Shown here: positions 41,303-64,000 of the stretch, one piece after another
Position numbering within the stretch: position 1 is the stretch's first letter
Layout: each line of letters starts with the position of its first letter
Assembly (NCBI GenBank): GCA_963693365.1
Contig: CAVNZM010000007.1
Span: 4,898,001 to 4,962,000 of the forward strand
Direction: 5' to 3'
From: Amoebidium appalachense
Taxonomy: Eukaryota; Ichthyosporea
Length of the DNA stretch: 64,000 nucleotides
Notes under the pieces: generated by a model
Told to the model about the DNA's origin: nothing
What the model saw: the letters and a program-made list of their open reading frames with translations, nothing else
The model's database searches: none
Position numbers and translations under genes: made by a program

Positions 41303-42087
41303 GGGGCCGAGACAGAATCGAGGGATGAGTGCACGTGGCGGTAGCCAGATTGGCTTGGAGAGCCAGAGCAGTTATAACGTTAGGGTATAAGATGACTTCG
41401 AGGGACAGGGTTCAGATGTTTTCCGAGGGATGGAAAGGATTTGAAATCCTGACGACGAGGAACTGATTGAGTGGGTGGACGCAGGAAGGTTGAGGATTCG
41501 CGATCGATCAAACCGGGAGATCTAGATCCACGTGAAGAGACACAGCCTGTGTGGGATATCTCGGATTTTTTATGTATTTTGAAATATACCGAGTGAACGT
41601 TCTTATTCCTGGAGTATTAGTGAGCAGTTACAGACTGCATGAGAATACATTGCCGTGGTGCCGTGCCCCGTGTGTATGTGTACGAGTGGTTCAGACGGTG
41701 CATACGTGCATGCATGGGTATGTATCCGTATGCATGCGCACATGTTCGCAGTTGTACATGTATAGTACATCTACTTGTGCATGTGTCTTACTCAAGTAGT
41801 GAGGCACACATCCACTATCATTGTGTGTGTGTGTGTGTGTGCGTGTGTGTGTGTTGGGGGAAGTGGGTGGAGGGGATGTTGAGGGTGGTGGTGGTGGTGG
41901 TGGTGGTGGTGGTGGTGGTGGGGGGGGGGGGGGATCACACGGTACATTTTACACAAAACCCCATAATCATCGACACTGTGACAATTCTCTTTCGTTCGAT
42001 TTAGTGTTGACCAGCAGCACCCGTCACCGTGTTCCTTCTGTGTCTGTCTCTAACCATAACTGCCACGAGTTTGGAACCTCAAAACGT

Positions 42088-42151
<64 letters not shown>

Positions 42152-42400
42152 AAAAAAAAAAAAAAAAGAGAGAAACCGAACAACAGCAATATCAGGGAAG
42201 TGCTAATACTAGTATATTTGCACTCTATTATTATTAGCCCCTTTTTCATTCATCATTCATTCCATGACTCATCCCATCTCGTCCCAAAGTTCATTCATTC
42301 ATTCACGATATCTCTAACACAACCAGTAGTACCTCATCAAGCACACAATTAGACTAGCACCAACCAATAGACCAATCATGTAAACAAAATAGATTTAAAA
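41303..42400. other. Intergenic between convergent RBR and RPC9 genes
   Basis: No gene seen. Contains (GT)n at 41822, (GGT)n at 41892-41920 and a C52-A26 compound homopolymer at 42090-42167. Confidence 0.6.
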
Positions 42401-42573
42401 TCACGTGTCCTTGCTGCCCTCTGCCTCTGGTGTGTAGCTTTTGACTATGTCGATGATCTCTGCGATATGCTCCTCGCTCAGCCGCTCCTCACACTCCTCC
42501 AGGATCTGAATCACAACGGGGTCAGTGGGGTTTAAGGAAACGCGTGTGTGTGTGTGTGTGCACGCGCGCGAAA

Positions 42574-42607
<34 letters not shown>

Positions 42608-44077
42608 TGTATGTGTGCGTGTATGTATTAATGTATGTAAATATGTGTGCATGCATGTATGGATGTATGTACTGATGTATGTATGTATGTGTGCATGTAT
42701 GTACGCACGTCTATTTGTAGATCTGTCATGTAATTGCCCGGCACTGGCCCGTCTAGAACAGTCAAGAGCCCAGTGCAATGAATAATTTAGACCTCAACCG
42801 AGGCTGATAACCCCATGGCGCCTCCTCGCTGACTCACGCATGTCCATGCCCACGCCCATGTCCACTCCCACGCCCAGCCCATCCCACCCCCACCGAGGAT
42901 GACACATCAAATCATACCTCATGACACCCTCCTACCGACTCACCCACACTCACACCCAAGCCCAAGTCCATGCCCACCCAACCCCCCAACCCCACCAATC
43001 CATCCACCCACCCCAACCCACCCGCACATCCACACCTCTACCCTCCCCCCCCCCCCCCCAAACACCCACCCACCCCATGCACCCACACCCCCCCCCCCAC
43101 CCTCACCCACAATCACACCACACCAACACCCACTACCCCCCCCCCCCCCCCCCCCCCCCGCCCCCACTCACCGATCCACCCCACCCACCCACCCACCCAC
43201 CCACCCACCCACCTCCCCCACCCCCCACACACCCCATACCCACCCACATACCACGTGCAGGTCCACTATTGTGCTGACACCCAGGTTTATGATCATGAGC
43301 TTTTCGGGCCGGGTCAGGTTATACTTCTGCAGGGCCGCCAGCATGCCCTCAATCGAATCAGCCGTCTGCTGCGCCGCCGGGGTCTCTTCCAGATACTTGA
43401 TCACCTGCACACAATACCCCTTGTCAGACACCCGCTTAGGCCCTTCCTTCGGCATAACGCTTCCACCTGGTCTAACCCTTCCTCCGGCTTTAGCACTTCC
43501 TTCCTTCGGTTTTTATACTTCCTTTTATGTTTGTCCTCCGGACCCTCTGGAATTAATCCCCCCCCCCCCCCCCCCCCTCCCCCCCCCCCCCCAACACACA
43601 CACACACACCAACACCTATAGAGAGCCATGCTCCCCGTGTAACGCGTACAGAGGCCAACAAGCCAGGGAACGGAAGGGGGCCAGGCGAAAGGGGATGTGG
43701 ATTTGAAATACAGGTGGTAAACATCGAGGCACAAGAAAAATAAAGAAAATATGCCACCCAAAAACACGAATAAATAGCCAAGCAAGCACACACACCGGCA
43801 AGAGACACCTGAAAATCAAAGAGGAAAATAAAAAAGGGGCCCAGGCGGGTGGGGGGGGGGGTCGGTGGGTGGGTGGAAGGGGGGGGGGGGAGGGGGGAGT
43901 TTGCCAACCTCGTAGGTGATAGTCACTACGTTGGGGGAGACCTTCTTCTCCTGCTGGTCCCCCTTTGCTTTGGGGTGCTTCTTGTTCTCTTTCTTGGTGG
44001 CAGACGCAGTGTAGTTTTCATTCTTGAGCATCTCGTACACCTCAAAGTTGCTGAGCAGAGAGGAACGGGGGTTGATT
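42401..44077 (-). CDS. CRCP: RNA polymerase III subunit RPC9 (CRCP/Rpc17), first exon not found
   Basis: A subunit of the Pol III stalk (with RPC8/Rpc25), needed for transcription initiation of tRNA and 5S genes (family knowledge). Minus-strand exons: 44077-43909, 43404-43255, 42505-42401 (stop TGA), all in phase. They read SSLLSNFEVYEML, a Lys-rich insert (KKENKKHPKAKGDQQEKK), VVTITYE; then VIKYLEETPAAQQTADSIEG, LTRPEKLMIINLGVSTIVDL; then ILEECEERLSEEHIAEIIDI. This is the full HRDC-like core of the family, about 140 residues here versus about 148 in human. Exon 44077 begins with the third base of a codon, so a short upstream exon with the start ATG must exist; I could not place it between 44078 and 44330. 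The second intron (42506-43254) holds GT- and TG-rich repeats on the coding strand. Confidence 0.9.
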
Positions 44078-44450
44078 CTGAGATGGGGGAAAGAATTAGC
44101 CGGCGTAAATTATCCAGGGTTATTGAGTTATGACTGATCTCGAAGTGATGCCTTGATGTTGCTTACGTCTCAAAGTGACAGTAGAGGTTACTTACTCTGT
44201 TGTTGCCAAAAAAGTTACCCAAAACAGGAAGGGGTGAACAACAGTATCTATCAAACAAATGCTTTGTGCCCGAAAAGGAGGGAGATATAACGAAAGTCAC
44301 ATGGCCCACAAGTTGAGACCACGTGCTCCGTGTTAGTCTGGCTCTGCGACGGTGGGCTTATGTAAGTGTACGCGTCTGCGTGCCGCTGAGGTGTGTGTGT
44401 TTCGGTGCATGTCTAATTAATAACCGGGGTACAAAGGGTGTGGGAACAGG

Positions 44451-44890
<440 letters not shown>

Positions 44891-45853
44891 GAGGGCGCAA
44901 GCAGATGGGTCTGGACAACAACACAGGCACTTGAAAATATAAAGACGGAAAAATTAGCCCACAACATTGTCTCAATTCCGTTTTTAGGAGTCAAACGCGT
45001 GGGAGAACCAGGAGCACAAAACTCACACTGGCAGACCAAGAAAAGAGAAGTGCCTGACCCAAGGCGAAAGGAGTACCTACACGTTCATGGTGCTGTTGAC
45101 ACTGCTGGGCAGGTAGTCTACTAACGCAAGTTTCGTTTGGTTTTAGGCTCAAATCCTACGCTGTGTTTCTGGCTCTTTTGACACTGCCTAGCCTGTCGCT
45201 ATCAATCGAGATAGCTTGTCAGATTGTCGAGTACTGGCTCGCCTGGATCACGCCGGGGTTGGCTTGCACTGCAGAACTAAACAGAATTCTGTATTGCCTC
45301 TTCATAGGGCAGCTTTTTCGTTAGTAAACTATCAAACTGACCTGGGCGTTCGTGAATGAAAGGTAGTCACAAAAAAAAAAAGATTGAACAAAACCTACGG
45401 GTCAAGTTTGAGTCTGTGTGGAGTCTCTAGATGGCCGTGGTCTGTGTGGGTCGTGATCGTCGTTGCATGTGCCTGTTGCGTAATATGCAAGGCCTAGTGT
45501 AGCCTAAAAAGGTGACAACATTGATTGTGCAAAAATACGCACAAACACCGATGCGTTTGTCAGCGAATCATATGCAATCTTTAGAATATAGATTGTTGGT
45601 CTCTTGGGAAAATCGGCGATTTTTAAACATTACGTAAATAATGTAAGCGGCCGATTTTGGCGGACTGAGCCACTGGCTTTGCATTGCGGCCTCTCAGCTC
45701 GACGACGATCGTACGAAATAGCACTACGAATTTTCGTCTTTGTGTTTTATTTTATTTTATCGTCTCTCTTCTTTGACTCAAGGCCATGCTTTCAACAGTT
45801 AGGTAGAAAGGAAGTACATTCAGCACCCTTTTGGTGTTTCGGTGCAGGTGAAG
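44891..45853 (+). other. 5' flank of VPS53
   Basis: Ordinary-complexity sequence with no frame of note. A T-rich stretch (TTTTATTTTATTTTATCG near 45747) precedes the start codon. No TATA box in a convincing position. Confidence 0.4.
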
Positions 45854-63618
<17,765 letters not shown>

Positions 63619-63730
63619 GTATCATTCAAACCAACCCCCCCCCCCCCCCCCCTTCCCCCCCCCCCCCCTTTGCACATGCATACATTGCATACATACCCGT
63701 GTAATTTTTCAGCTCACCTACTTCCTTTAT

Positions 63731-63795
<65 letters not shown>

Positions 63796-64000
63796 ACACA
63801 CGCACACACACAAGACGACCATGGGGCCATATTTGCTGGCGCTTCGAAGCTTGGGGGGGGGGCCAGGAGGTTTTTTTTTTTTTTTTTTTTTTGGGGGGGG
63901 GGGGGGGGGGGTAGGTGATGGAAAGTGGGGGTTTAGGGTGAGGGACTCAAAGTAGGAAACAAAGAGTGGAATAGTTGGGCAGTGTATGTATGTGTGTGCA
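63619..64000 (+). other. Start of VPS53 intron 25 (window edge)
   Basis: Poly-C, (CA)n and a T22-G19 compound homopolymer (63871-63911). No further VPS53 exon is seen before the window ends. Confidence 0.6.

Overview
This window is eukaryotic nuclear DNA. Protein-coding exons are short, GC-rich and split by GT-AG introns. The gene set is eukaryote-specific: a GARP subunit, an RNA polymerase III subunit, an RBR ubiquitin ligase, a BAG co-chaperone, a type II DnaJ and a C2/PLAC8 protein. Non-coding DNA is dominated by very long homopolymers (poly-C/poly-G of 20-60 nt), (GT)n/(CA)n/(CT)n microsatellites and transposon remains. A unicellular opisthokont or an alga-like protist would fit, but the lineage cannot be fixed from this sequence alone.

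Layout. 1-7146 (+): 3' part of an acyl-CoA thioesterase (hotdog family); its 5' end lies outside the window. 8554-9687 (-) and about 9914-10843 (+): an intronless DnaJ and a BAG-domain protein, head to head around an intergenic block holding a heat-shock element and two divergent TATA boxes. 13673-18053 (-): a multi-exon C2 + coiled-coil + PLAC8 protein with a CCAAT-rich upstream region. 19749-20774 (+): an intronless caspase/metacaspase-fold protein. 20775-26275: no firm gene; palindrome arrays, a TIR element, microsatellites and a retroelement copy with 13-bp target-site duplications. 26276-26947 (-): an intronless secreted Cys/Trp-rich protein. 28951-32520 (-): a broken Ty3/gypsy retrotransposon. 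36546-41302 (+): an RBR E3 ubiquitin ligase in five recognisable exons. 42401-44077 (-): the Pol III subunit RPC9/CRCP. 45854-63618 (+): VPS53 in at least 25 exons, running off the right edge.

How the genes relate. The only clear functional pair is DnaJ + BAG: both act on Hsp70 (J domain stimulates ATP hydrolysis, BAG promotes nucleotide exchange), and they share a promoter with an almost perfect heat-shock element. The other genes are unrelated housekeeping genes.

The least explained structure is in the introns. Two related repeat types lie in the downstream parts of introns, in the sense direction of the host gene on both strands, and run directly into a long poly-C tract. One copy ends in C20 followed by A30. 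Compound poly-C/poly-A runs recur at least 11 times, always with C 5' of A. Many introns also begin with (GT)n fused to the 5' splice site or end with (CA)n fused to the 3' splice site. An almost perfect 181-bp hairpin lies in VPS53 intron 4. Exon boundaries below were read by eye from reading-frame phase, GT/AG sites and family resemblance.
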